In this document: positions 26,776-35,678 of the stretch, piece by piece | Layout of the letters: each line of letters opens with the position of its first letter | Position numbering within the stretch: position 1 is the stretch's first letter | Origin: Simkaniaceae bacterium | GTDB lineage: Bacteria > Chlamydiota > Chlamydiia > Chlamydiales > Simkaniaceae | DNA length: 64,000 nt | NCBI GenBank assembly: GCA_018399055.1 | Contig: CP073762.1 | Span: 372,001 to 436,000 of the forward strand | Reading direction: 5' to 3' | Made by a program: the position numbers and the translations under genes | Notes under the pieces: generated by a model | Told to the model about the DNA's origin: nothing | What the model saw: only the letters and a program-made list of their open reading frames with translations | The model's database searches: none

Positions 26776-27749
26776 AAGGACTGATTCTTGCAGGAGGAAG
26801 TGGCACCCGCTTATGGCCTTTGTCGCGCGAAGACTATCCTAAACAATTTTTGTCACTTGGTGAAGAAGGCTCACTTTTAGAGCAAGCCGTTTCCCGATTG
26901 TCAAATCACGACTTATTGGTAATAGCTAATCAAAAGCACCGCGCTCTTGTTGAAGAACAAGTGAAAAAGCCTATTCTTATTGAACCCTCAGCCAGAAGTA
27001 CCGCGCCAGCCATTGCCTTAGGTTTAAAATATTGGATCGATTGCTGCGGAGCATCTCCTGAAGAGATCTGTGTGGTCACTCCCTCGGATCTTTATTTTGA
27101 GAATGAGGAAGATTTTATGAGGCTTCTTCCTAGTGCTGAAGAAGGAGCGCGTCGACGTGCTATCGTTATTTTCGGTGTCGTTCCAACCCATCCTGAGACT
27201 GGGTACGGCTATATCAAAACGCGCAGTGGAAAAGGAATGCTTTCTGTTGAAAGATTCATAGAAAAACCTAGTTTTGAAACAGCTGTGCGTCTGATCGAGA
27301 AAGGGAATTATTACTGGAACACAGGGGTTTTTGTCTTTCAGATCGGACACCTTTTAGAAGAGTTTGAAAAACACGCTCCTGAAATTTCAGCGTGGATGAA
27401 AACTCCATACGACTCTTGCATGGAAACTTTCTCTTCGCTTCCGAAAATTTCTTTTGACCATGCTATAATGGAAAAAACGGAAGATATTCTTATGATCCCC
27501 TATCCTTCAGTCTGGTCAGACCTAGGGACCTGGAAGCGCTTGGACGCTGCCTTGCCAAAGGACGAAAAAGGGAATTATTGTTCTGGTGCTATTGAAGCAA
27601 TTGAAAGCGAAAATTGTTTGGTCTTTGGTGACGATATAGTCACTCTTGGAGTAAAGGATCTCGTCGTGGTAAAACGCCAGGGGAAGGTGGTTGTTTGCTC
27701 GAAGAAAGATCTTCACCGTCTATCCGATTTGAAAACAGAGTCATATTAA
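26772..27749 (+). CDS. manC: mannose-1-phosphate guanylyltransferase
   Basis: Makes GDP-mannose from mannose 1-phosphate and GTP. The nucleotide-binding signature LAGGSGTRLWPLSREDYPKQF lies at the N-terminus (split: GGSGTRLWPLS, then DYPKQF), followed by VTPSDLYF, ETGYGYIKT, RFIEKP and WNTGVFVF. At 325 aa it is the short form without the C-terminal phosphomannose isomerase domain. It is coupled to the GT4 gene by a four-base overlap, so donor synthesis and transfer are co-expressed. The last 110 bases overlap the convergent O-antigen ligase frame. Confidence 0.9.
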   Translation: MKGLILAGGSGTRLWPLSREDYPKQFLSLGEEGSLLEQAVSRLSNHDLLVIANQKHRALVEEQVKKPILIEPSARSTAPAIALGLKYWIDCCGASPEEICVVTPSDLYFENEEDFMRLLPSAEEGARRRAIVIFGVVPTHPETGYGYIKTRSGKGMLSVERFIEKPSFETAVRLIEKGNYYWNTGVFVFQIGHLLEEFEKHAPEISAWMKTPYDSCMETFSSLPKISFDHAIMEKTEDILMIPYPSVWSDLGTWKRLDAALPKDEKGNYCSGAIEAIESENCLVFGDDIVTLGVKDLVVVKRQGKVVVCSKKDLHRLSDLKTESY

Positions 27750-28896
27750 ATAAAAGAAAAACGAACCACGTAAGATGGTGGTGCATGTTGTGGTTTGTTG
27801 CAGCAAACAAAAAAACATGAATCAATCCCACAATGGTTATTTGATGGACATTGAGCTGCGCAAAAATTTTTCGAATCCGATGGCTATTTTTTCCAAAGTA
27901 GTAAATGAGAGTGCCTCCTAATAGGAGAGTCCCCATGAGACCCACTTCAAAAAGGAGCTCTAAATAAACATTGTGGGCGAGAATATTAGCGCCAAATCCA
28001 TTCCCTAAAAAAATGCTTTTATTAAGGTCTTCAAACCCCTTTATCCATTCAGCTACTCGAATCCCAGTTGATCCATAAGTAAAACTAATTGTTTTGGCTC
28101 CAGCGACAAAAATTTTAAAGAAATCGATTGAGTAAGCCTTTAGAATCAACAGAAAAGTCAGGCCAAGAATAGTGATTTTCGCAACCATTTTCCGGATTTC
28201 AAGAGAGGTAATGCAAAGGTAGACGAGTGTGACTCCGAAAGAAAGATAGGCGGCTCGCGTAGTGGTGAGAAGAAACGCGATAAATGTAAGCCCTGTAAAA
28301 ACAAAGGTTAAAAATCGCTTTTTCTTTGCGTAAAGGAGAAGGAGAAGAGAAAGAGCAAAGCTGGATACATTACCATATTCATTGGGGTATGTTCCTGGTG
28401 AAAAGCGAAGAAGTCCCCACCCCATTTGCGCTTCAACAGAGTAGCGGTGAATCGTCGCAAAAGAAATTTTCCCTGAATAAAATCCAATATAGAAGATGTA
28501 TCCGATTACAAGAGAGATAAAGAAGCCGGCTAAGTAAATACGAATGAGTCTAATTCTCTCGTCGCGATCGCGGAGGCAAAATGCTGCACCGAACATGAAG
28601 AGACACTGAGTTACAAAAAGAAAGCAGCGGAAAAGGGGGTATGCATCTCTATGGAAATCTTTATTATGAGTGAAGTACGCTGAAAAAAGGCAATAACCCA
28701 TGAAGGGAACAAAAGCTAAAACTATTTTCCACTCTCTTGCTCTGAGGTTGACGAAGAAGAGGGGCGAGAGGATTAGCAAAAAGTGGTAGAAGCGAAATGC
28801 GTAGGGCATGAAGGGAGGGGTGAGAAGGGTTCCCAGTGGCCCAAAGAAGACAAAGCAATAGATTAAGAACCTTTGAAAACTACTCAGAGTAATCAT
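27640..28896 (-). CDS. O-antigen ligase/polymerase family membrane protein (Wzy_C)
   Basis: Polytopic inner-membrane protein, 418 aa, about eleven hydrophobic segments, with the Wzy_C pattern FLLTTTRAAYLSFG and, after a periplasmic loop, GNGFGANILAHNVYLELLFEVG. That histidine-containing segment is characteristic of WaaL-type ligases, which join lipid-linked glycan to the LPS core, and of Wzy polymerases. Its ATG overlaps the topA stop (ATGA). The charged C-terminal tail of about 35 residues is encoded opposite the end of manC, an unusually long convergent overlap. Ligase versus polymerase cannot be decided here. Confidence 0.8.
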   Translation of the reverse strand: MITLSSFQRFLIYCFVFFGPLGTLLTPPFMPYAFRFYHFLLILSPLFFVNLRAREWKIVLAFVPFMGYCLFSAYFTHNKDFHRDAYPLFRCFLFVTQCLFMFGAAFCLRDRDERIRLIRIYLAGFFISLVIGYIFYIGFYSGKISFATIHRYSVEAQMGWGLLRFSPGTYPNEYGNVSSFALSLLLLLYAKKKRFLTFVFTGLTFIAFLLTTTRAAYLSFGVTLVYLCITSLEIRKMVAKITILGLTFLLILKAYSIDFFKIFVAGAKTISFTYGSTGIRVAEWIKGFEDLNKSIFLGNGFGANILAHNVYLELLFEVGLMGTLLLGGTLIYYFGKNSHRIRKIFAQLNVHQITIVGLIHVFLFAATNHNMHHHLTWFVFLLFNMTLFSNRIDGEDLSSSKQPPSPGVLPRRDPLLQE

Positions 28897-31478
28897 TTCA
28901 GGATGTGTTTGCTAAGGACGCCGGCAAGCTTCATCATATCAATGGGGTCGGAGTGACCGAACACCTTGGCAAGTTTATTATCGGGTACAATAAGTCTTCT
29001 ATTGTTAGGATCTTGAAGATCCTTTGATTTGATATACTCCCAAACCTTTTTTGTCACCTCAGGGCGAGAGAGCTCTTGGGCCCCCACAATTGCCTGCAGC
29101 TCTGGAGAAAGGGGGCTGGGTTTCCCAACGGCTTTTTTTGCCCCTTTTTTCTTTGCAGAGGTTTTCTTGGTTGCTTTTTTCTTTGAACCCTTTTTTGCAG
29201 CGCCTTTCTTAGATGCCTTTTTGACATAAGGGGTTTTAGGATAGTCTTGATACTTGATTTCTAAGTCATCTAGCTGGTTCACAATTACATTGCAGTCGGG
29301 ATAGTTTGAACAGCTAAAGAATGGCTTACCCCAACGACTTCGTCTTTGCTTAATATCTCCGTCGCACCCAATTGCTGGACATTTAGGCATATCTTCCGGA
29401 ACAGGTTCGTCTTTTTTGGGAATGTTAATAATTCCATTGCAATCAGGGTAACGGGTACACCCTAGGAAAGCACCAAAACGACCAAAGCGAATTTTCATTG
29501 GGGAGCTGCATTTGGGACAAATTTGGTCCCAGTCAAAGTTTTCTGCGTAGTCCTCTTTTTTAAATTCAAGCGACTCAATTGAAACGGTAAATTTACAATC
29601 AGGATAGTTGGAACAACCGTAGAAATACTTATCACGCGCCCAAATTTTCTGAAGCTTTTTTCCGCATTTTGGGCAGTTAATATCTGTCATCAACTTGGGG
29701 ACGAACGCTTCCTTTTCAGCTTTTTCTAAAATAGGAACAAACTTTGTCCAAAATTCTTTTAAGAATTCTCGCCAGTCTTTTTTGTTTTCCGCGATCTCAT
29801 CAAGATCAGCTTCCATCCGAGCTGTGAACTTGATGTCCATAATCATGTTGAAGTGGTTTTCCAGCATTTGGGCGATGATTTTTCCAAGTTCAGTTGGCTT
29901 GAGGGCTAAACGTTCTTTGGTTGTGTAGGCGCGTCCTTGGATCTTGTTCATAATGGAGGCGTAAGTAGAGGGGCGCCCAATGCCACATTTTTCAAGTTCT
30001 TTTACAAGAGAGGCTTCAGTAAAACGCGGAGGTGGTTTTGTGAATGATTGGTTTGAATCCACCTCAAGAAGTTTGAGAATTTGGCCTTCTTCAACAGGAG
30101 GAAGGAGCTTGTCTTCATTTTGTTTTTTCTTTTCATCATCATCAAGATCTTCTTTTTCTTGATAGACAGCCAAAAAACCTTGGAATTTGATGATGGAACC
30201 AGAGGCACGGAGGGTTAAATCTTGATCCGTTTCGATTTCACAAGAAACTGTATCGTAGATTGCTGGGTTCATTTGTGAAGCAAGGAATCGGCGCCAGATT
30301 AAGACATAAAGCTTATATTGATCGATCGAAAGGTGATTCTTAATCAAATCAGGAGGATGATTCAAGTTGGTTGGTCGGATGGCTTCGTGAGCATCTTGTG
30401 CTCCTTTTTTAGTAGCATACATTTTTGGTTTTGAAGGAAGGGATTTTTTGCCATAAGCACCATCAATGAGTGCTCGAGCAGCATTAATTGCTTCCATTTC
30501 CACGCGAACAGAGTCTGTACGCATATAGGTGATCAAGCCTTCTGTTCCCTCAGTGCCGAGATCAACTCCTTCATAGAGACTTTGTGCAATTCCCATTGTT
30601 CGAGAGGCCGAGTAACCATAGTGGCGGCTGGCTTCTTGTTGAAGAGTTGAAGTGATAAATGGGGGAACGGGGTGCCTCTTTTTCTCTTTCTTTTCGACTC
30701 TCGAAATTTTGTAAGAAGATTTTTCAAGCTTAGCGACAAGTTTTTTGGCGTCCGTCTCATTAGTAATAAGGGCGACATCTTTTCCAGCAATCAATTCCTT
30801 TTCAATCCGCTTTCCTTCAATTAAATGGAGGGAGGCTGATATGGAACGTTCCTTCGGATTCCCTTGAAGGGTTGCTCCTAGGGTCCAGTATTCTACCGGA
30901 TCAAAGGCTTCGATTTCAAGTTCACGATCGACAACTAGCTTAAGTGCAATAGATTGAACTCGACCTGCAGACAAGCTCGTTGTTCCGCTTCGTTTGATGC
31001 GTCTTTGCAACAGAGGGGAGATTTTATAACCTACCATACGGTCTAGCAGGCGACGCGCTTGTTGAGCATTTACTGTTGAATGGTCAATTTCTCGAGGGTG
31101 CTTTAAAGCTTCAGAAACCGCATCTTTGGTAATTGCATTGAAAGTTACTCGTTTAACAGTGGGACCCTTTGGCAGAATATGTGCGATGTGCCATGCAATT
31201 GCCTCCCCTTCTCGGTCAGGGTCAGGAGAAAGGTAAACAGTGTCACACTCTTTCGCGGTTTTTTTGAGTTTTGCGATGACATCCTTCTTATCAGGAAGGT
31301 TTTCATATGCCGGCTCAAAGTTGTTTTCGAGATCGATTCCAAATCCCTTTGAGGGAAGATCCCGAATATGGCCAACCGATGACTCCACATGATAAGAATT
31401 CCCTAAAAACTTTTTTAGGGTCTTCACTTTTGTCGGAGACTCGACGATAATGAGTGTTTTGCCTTTTGACTTTGCCAT
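28893..31478 (-). CDS. topA: DNA topoisomerase I with C-terminal SWIB domain
   Basis: Type IA topoisomerase that relaxes negative supercoils, 861 aa from ATG 31478 (frame open to 31505). The TOPRIM domain starts with LIIVESPTKVKTLKKFL, and the catalytic tyrosine lies in LITYMRTDS (about residue 317). Three C-terminal zinc ribbons each end in CxxYPDC. A lysine/alanine-rich linker follows, then a SWIB domain (about 785-861, SPELQAIVGAQELSRPE to the end). SWIB is typical of eukaryotic chromatin remodelling, and its fusion to TopA is a chlamydial hallmark. It is coupled to the downstream O-antigen ligase gene. Confidence 0.95.
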   Translation of the reverse strand: MAKSKGKTLIIVESPTKVKTLKKFLGNSYHVESSVGHIRDLPSKGFGIDLENNFEPAYENLPDKKDVIAKLKKTAKECDTVYLSPDPDREGEAIAWHIAHILPKGPTVKRVTFNAITKDAVSEALKHPREIDHSTVNAQQARRLLDRMVGYKISPLLQRRIKRSGTTSLSAGRVQSIALKLVVDRELEIEAFDPVEYWTLGATLQGNPKERSISASLHLIEGKRIEKELIAGKDVALITNETDAKKLVAKLEKSSYKISRVEKKEKKRHPVPPFITSTLQQEASRHYGYSASRTMGIAQSLYEGVDLGTEGTEGLITYMRTDSVRVEMEAINAARALIDGAYGKKSLPSKPKMYATKKGAQDAHEAIRPTNLNHPPDLIKNHLSIDQYKLYVLIWRRFLASQMNPAIYDTVSCEIETDQDLTLRASGSIIKFQGFLAVYQEKEDLDDDEKKKQNEDKLLPPVEEGQILKLLEVDSNQSFTKPPPRFTEASLVKELEKCGIGRPSTYASIMNKIQGRAYTTKERLALKPTELGKIIAQMLENHFNMIMDIKFTARMEADLDEIAENKKDWREFLKEFWTKFVPILEKAEKEAFVPKLMTDINCPKCGKKLQKIWARDKYFYGCSNYPDCKFTVSIESLEFKKEDYAENFDWDQICPKCSSPMKIRFGRFGAFLGCTRYPDCNGIINIPKKDEPVPEDMPKCPAIGCDGDIKQRRSRWGKPFFSCSNYPDCNVIVNQLDDLEIKYQDYPKTPYVKKASKKGAAKKGSKKKATKKTSAKKKGAKKAVGKPSPLSPELQAIVGAQELSRPEVTKKVWEYIKSKDLQDPNNRRLIVPDNKLAKVFGHSDPIDMMKLAGVLSKHILK

Positions 31479-31567
31479 ATAGTTCATTAAATAAATGATA
31501 AACATTTGAGGCTACTTAATTTTTAGGATTTATTGCAACCTTTCAATGGGTAGTTGTGAATTCTATT

Positions 31568-32755
31568 TTGGGACTGTTGAGAACTGGTCTAATTTTCTAA
31601 AATGATTTAAACTCATTCTTTTTTTTAAATGAGGGTCCCCATGCAACAAGTTGAGATGATTTGCTTAGAAGATTTAGTTCCAGAAAGTCATAATTACCGA
31701 AAATTTGCCAAAATTTGGTCGTTCAGCCTTGTAGAGAAAAGGCTGAAAAAACTGGAAAAGAATAACCCTCACAAGGGGTATGGGTTACTTCGATTATTCA
31801 AGTGTTTATTGCTGCAGTTCATGGAGAACTGCAGCGATAGAGAACTGGAACGCTTTATCCAAGAAAACAATGCAGCTCGATGGTTTTGTGGGTTTAATCT
31901 CAGGGACAACACCCCAGACCACACAGTTTTTTGCCAGCTTAGAAAAAAGATAGGAACCAATACCTTGTCCAAGGTCTTTGCCGATTTAAGAGATCAGTTA
32001 AAAAGACAAGGACTGATGAGTGAGGTTTTTACCTTTGTCGACGCAACTCATCTAATCGCTAAAGCAAATTTGTGGGAGGAAAGAGACAAGGCAATTGCAG
32101 AAAAATACGAGAAGCTAAACAACGAAAACATCTCTCAGTTTTCTGCAGATGCTCAAGCGAAGATTGGTTGTAAGGGAAAGAATAAATACTGGTATGGTTA
32201 TAAGAAGCATGCCAGTGTAGATATGCAGACAGGCCTGATCAATAAGGTTGCGATTACCCCAGCTAATATTACAGATGCTTCAGGTTTCAAGCATGTGTGT
32301 CCTACCCAAGGATCTGGCTATATGGATAAAGGGTATTGTATAAATCCCGCTCCTAAAATCGCCAAGGCAAAGGGTGTACATCTATGTGCGATCAAAAAAA
32401 ATACCATGAAGAGAAAAAATAAAGATCAAGACCGATGGTACAGCTCTGTGCGGGCTCCCTATGAACGGGTTTTTTCGCAAAGAGAAAAACGAGTCCGTTA
32501 CCGAGGAATTGCAAAAAATCAGTTTGCAGCTTTTATGCAGGCTATTTGCTATAACCTGAAGAGGCTAACGGTTCTAGATCCCCCAAATTTATGCCTCTTA
32601 TAGGGAGGGGTGTGTCCAAATGGACTGAATTTTCCAGTTCTCAACACTTATGAACCACAAAATCTATCAAAAAAGATCCAAAAATATATATTCTCCCAAA
32701 CTCGAAACTTTTATATTCTGAAGGGCTCTAAATTTTTTTGGTTCTCAACAGCCCC
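31568..32755. mobile_element. IS5-superfamily insertion sequence
   Basis: The left end GGGACTGTTGAGAAC (31568-31582) and right end GTTCTCAACAGCCCC (32741-32755) are inverted at 14 of 15 positions and enclose one transposase gene. A second inverted copy, CCAGTTCTCAACA, lies inside at 32634-32646 and extends the match to the left end differently, so the true right end could be there. No clear target duplication is visible. It sits upstream of topA and may have moved its promoter region. Confidence 0.7.
31629..32603 (+). CDS. IS5-superfamily DDE transposase
   Basis: 324 aa, intact. The N-terminal region LLRLFKCLLLQFMENCSDREL to NTPDHTVFCQLRKKIG is the DUF772-type helical domain of IS5-like transposases. 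The catalytic core has the first aspartate in TFVDATHLI, a second in TPANITDASG/YMDKGY, and the YREK-like glutamate region in YERVFSQREKRVRYRGIAKN. The best start is ATG 31629 or the ATG four codons later. No frameshift, so the element may be active. Confidence 0.85.
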   Translation: MRVPMQQVEMICLEDLVPESHNYRKFAKIWSFSLVEKRLKKLEKNNPHKGYGLLRLFKCLLLQFMENCSDRELERFIQENNAARWFCGFNLRDNTPDHTVFCQLRKKIGTNTLSKVFADLRDQLKRQGLMSEVFTFVDATHLIAKANLWEERDKAIAEKYEKLNNENISQFSADAQAKIGCKGKNKYWYGYKKHASVDMQTGLINKVAITPANITDASGFKHVCPTQGSGYMDKGYCINPAPKIAKAKGVHLCAIKKNTMKRKNKDQDRWYSSVRAPYERVFSQREKRVRYRGIAKNQFAAFMQAICYNLKRLTVLDPPNLCLL

Positions 32756-32811
32756 AAAAAGAAGCCGCGGAGTTAATTAAGGAGCTTTTTGGTTTTCTCG
32801 GGTAAGGCGAG

Positions 32812-33687
32812 CTACTGGAGTGCTGGATATGTGAAGCAAAAAAAGTGCACGACATTGAATAGGTAGTGGCAGAAGATGCTACTTTCAATGGAGCGTGTTG
32901 CTTGGTAAACGCCTCCATAAATGAGGCTGGCGATGAAGGTGAGAGAAAGATAGCTGAGGTCGTGCACAAATGTGAAGTGGAGGAGAGCAAAAAGGAGAGA
33001 AACGACGATGACGCTGAAGGTGCCCGACCATTTTGCGTTGAGATACTCATTGATTTCGCGTTGCAGGAATCCTCGGAAGAATGCCTCTTCTGGAATCGTG
33101 ACAAAGAAGAGGTTTGCAATCAGCCAAATGGCTGAGATGTGAGGAAGCTTTAGATCGATTTCTATGAAGTGGAGGTAGAGAGCAAGAACCATCAGGATCA
33201 TGACACCAAGAGCTGTTAAGGCAATGGTTTTTAAGATGACGCTGCGAAGGTGCATACGGGAGAGGAGCGGGATCGAAATTGCAAGAGGGAAAAATCCAAT
33301 AAAGGGCTTATCAAAATTAAGATAGAGAGAGTAAGGATAGGCATCTTTACTAATCTGAAGATTTTCTCCGAGTTTCCAGTTATGAAAACCGGGGAAGAAG
33401 TGGCCCATAAGGGCAATCGAGATAATAAAGGCGATGGCAATCACAACTAGGCGTCCAACGCCTCTAAGTTTTGCAGTTAGAGCTAGGTGAGCCCCTCCCA
33501 AAAGCCCTAAGGCAACGAAAATTTTAAGGTCGATGAGCTTTCCCAAAAAGGCAAAAATAAAGGCGACGGCTAGAAAGGATCCCCAAAGCCACGGCTTTCG
33601 ATGAATCCATAAACTGATAAAGGCAAGGATGAGCGAGGCAAAGGCAAGAGAGGCTATCGGGTGATGGATAAAGGTAAAATAGCTCAT
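32812..33687 (-). CDS. CPBP-family intramembrane metalloprotease
   Basis: Polytopic membrane protein, 291 aa, with the CAAX-protease/bacteriocin-processing (Abi) motifs: PEEAFFRGFLQRE (EExxxR), LLFALLHFTF (FxxxH) and FCHYLFNVVHF (HxxxN). The first half adds several helices of unknown role. Such proteins process prenylated or secreted peptides or act in stress and immunity functions; the substrate is unknown here. Its ATG overlaps the aldehyde dehydrogenase stop (ATGA), so it is probably the third gene of a cysC-ALDH-CPBP operon. Confidence 0.83.
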   Translation of the reverse strand: MSYFTFIHHPIASLAFASLILAFISLWIHRKPWLWGSFLAVAFIFAFLGKLIDLKIFVALGLLGGAHLALTAKLRGVGRLVVIAIAFIISIALMGHFFPGFHNWKLGENLQISKDAYPYSLYLNFDKPFIGFFPLAISIPLLSRMHLRSVILKTIALTALGVMILMVLALYLHFIEIDLKLPHISAIWLIANLFFVTIPEEAFFRGFLQREINEYLNAKWSGTFSVIVVSLLFALLHFTFVHDLSYLSLTFIASLIYGGVYQATRSIESSIFCHYLFNVVHFFCFTYPALQ

Positions 33688-35096
33688 AATTGCTGTGAGA
33701 CAAATTTTTCGTGAAGGTATTCATAAATCCCGGTGGGGCCACCTTCTCTCCCAAAGCCTGAGGCTTTAATCCCTCCAAAGGAAGCTTCTGGAGAGCTCGG
33801 AAGTGCATCGTTAAGGCCAATCACTCCATATTCAAGGGCATTGGTCACGCGTTCTGCTCGTTTAAGTCCTTCGGTATATACGTATGCAGCAAGGCCGAAA
33901 GGGGTTTGGTTTGCCAGGTTAATAACGTCTTGCTCTTTTTCGAAAGTGATGATGGGAGCAACAGGACCAAAAGTCTCCTCATTGAAGATTTTCATGTCAG
34001 GGGTGACCCCGGTCAAAATTTCGGCAAGGTGAGGTTCTTTTCTTCCAAGGATTGCTTTGGCACCCTTTTCTATAGCATCTTTGACGTGGTCTGCTGATTT
34101 TCTTAGCGATTCAGGATGAAGGACGTTTGAAAGTTCCGTCTCTTCTTGGCGTGGGTCGCCAGCGATTATTCTCTTAACGATTTCCGAAAATTTTTGGACA
34201 AACGCTTTTTCTACAGATTTGTGAACAAAGATGCGGTTAGCACAAATGCAGGTTTGGCCACTCATCCGGAATTTTGCGTCAGCTGCCCCTTGAGCGGCGA
34301 GCGCAATGTCAGCATCTTCGAACACGATGAAGGGCGCATTTCCCCCAAGTTCAAGGGTGCATTTTTTCAACGTTTTTGCGCCGCGGACGTAGAGGTTGGT
34401 CCCGACCTTCGTACTTCCTGTAAAGGAGAATTGTTTAATCGCAGGGGAATCCATTAGCGCAGGAACAATATCTTTTCCTTCTCCAATCAAGACTTGAAAG
34501 GCGTAGTCAGGAATGCCTGCTTCAAAGCAGATACTTGCAAACATCACAAGGGAGGCAGGGGAAAATGAACTGGGTTTTACAATCACTGGGCATCCAGCGG
34601 CAAATGCTGCGGCAAACTTTCGAGCTGCCATAGCAATCGGGAAATTCCACGGGGTGATGACAGCGCAAGGGCCGATGGGTTCATACCGGACTTCAAGCTT
34701 CTTTGTGTGTTTTGAAGAGGGAATAATCTTCCCATAGACCCGCTTAATTTCCTCGGCATACCATTTAAAATAGTTTGCTGCGTAGGTGACCTCTCCCCGG
34801 GCATCTGGCTTCGGTTTTCCCATTTCCATGGTGATGCACTCGGCAATATCCTCTTTTTCCTTGAGAAGATCGATTGCAAGAAGTTCTAAGATTTGTGCTC
34901 TGCCGTAGGGGGGAATGCGAATGACAGGATTCTTCTGGACCGTTTCAAGAGCCTGTTTAATTTCCTCTGGCGTTGCGTTGGCAATCTTCCCCCACTCTTT
35001 CCCTGTAACGGGGGAAATGAGAGGTTTTCTCTCGCCTTTGTAGGAAAGTCTCCCATTTATAATAGAGCCAATGTCTTCAATAATAAAATCAGTCAC
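33684..35096 (-). CDS. succinate-semialdehyde dehydrogenase-like aldehyde dehydrogenase
   Basis: NAD(P)-dependent aldehyde dehydrogenase, 470 aa. Key segments are TPWNFPIAMAARKFA, FTGSTKVGT (cofactor loop), LELGGNAPFIVFEDAD with the catalytic glutamate, and the nucleophile in SGQTCICANR. The overall pattern is closest to succinate-semialdehyde dehydrogenase (GabD), although specificity is uncertain. It starts at GTG 35096, overlapping the end of the APS kinase gene by 8 bases, with AAAGGT upstream. Confidence 0.85.
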   Translation of the reverse strand: MTDFIIEDIGSIINGRLSYKGERKPLISPVTGKEWGKIANATPEEIKQALETVQKNPVIRIPPYGRAQILELLAIDLLKEKEDIAECITMEMGKPKPDARGEVTYAANYFKWYAEEIKRVYGKIIPSSKHTKKLEVRYEPIGPCAVITPWNFPIAMAARKFAAAFAAGCPVIVKPSSFSPASLVMFASICFEAGIPDYAFQVLIGEGKDIVPALMDSPAIKQFSFTGSTKVGTNLYVRGAKTLKKCTLELGGNAPFIVFEDADIALAAQGAADAKFRMSGQTCICANRIFVHKSVEKAFVQKFSEIVKRIIAGDPRQEETELSNVLHPESLRKSADHVKDAIEKGAKAILGRKEPHLAEILTGVTPDMKIFNEETFGPVAPIITFEKEQDVINLANQTPFGLAAYVYTEGLKRAERVTNALEYGVIGLNDALPSSPEASFGGIKASGFGREGGPTGIYEYLHEKFVSQQL

Positions 35097-35646
35097 GGAT
35101 TACCTTTAATATTTTGCTTGCGCTTTGCTCAAGCGTTTCTTCAGAAGTATGGCAGACAATATCAGGATTTTTTGGGGCTTCGTACGGAGCTCCAACGCCC
35201 GTGAAAAAAGGAATTTCTCCCGCAAGGGCCTTTTTATACATTCCTTTCACGTCTCGATCGATGCATGTTTCGAGTGGCGCGTCAACGAATACTTCATAAA
35301 ATTGGATTGCGCCAGCTTCAATCATCGCACGCGCATCGTCTCGCACCTCTTGTCTTGGGCTCACCACGGAGATAATGACAACAGGGACGGAATCTAGAAT
35401 GATTTTTGCCATTTCAGAAATGCGGCGCAGATTTTCTTTTCGATCACTTGGAGTAAAGCCCAGATCACTATTAAGGTTTTTGCGCACAACATCCCCATCT
35501 AAAATGACGCTATTGGGAATTTGTTTGTGAATATAATTTGCAATGGTTGTTTTCCCACTGCATGGTAATCCTGTTAGCCAAATTGTGGTTTTTGCGGACA
35601 GTGCGATTTGCGAGAAAAGAAATAGAGAGATTAATATGCGTTTCAT
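35089..35646 (-). CDS. cysC: adenylyl-sulfate (APS) kinase with N-terminal signal peptide
   Basis: Phosphorylates adenosine 5'-phosphosulfate to PAPS, the sulfate donor of sulfotransferases. 185 aa from ATG 35646, which has GAAGGA at good spacing; an upstream ATG at 35673 lacks one. The kinase is complete: P-loop GLPCSGKTT (26-34), LDGDVVRKNL, DLGFTPSDRKENLRR, the FVDAPLETCIDRD region and GVGAPYEAP. Residues 1-18 form a Sec-like leader (MKRILI to IALSA) joined directly to strand 1. Normal CysC is cytosolic and has a hydrophilic N-terminus. No ATP sulfurylase gene is in the window. It likely acts with the two exported sulfotransferases. Confidence 0.85.
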   Translation of the reverse strand: MKRILISLFLFSQIALSAKTTIWLTGLPCSGKTTIANYIHKQIPNSVILDGDVVRKNLNSDLGFTPSDRKENLRRISEMAKIILDSVPVVIISVVSPRQEVRDDARAMIEAGAIQFYEVFVDAPLETCIDRDVKGMYKKALAGEIPFFTGVGAPYEAPKNPDIVCHTSEETLEQSASKILKVIRD

Positions 35647-35678
35647 AATATTTCCTTCGTTTTTGGATACCATAGCTG

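Noticed and set aside
32745-33119. 124-codon frame overlapping the CPBP protease gene
   Set aside because: The protease motifs EExxxR, FxxxH and HxxxN are in the other frame.
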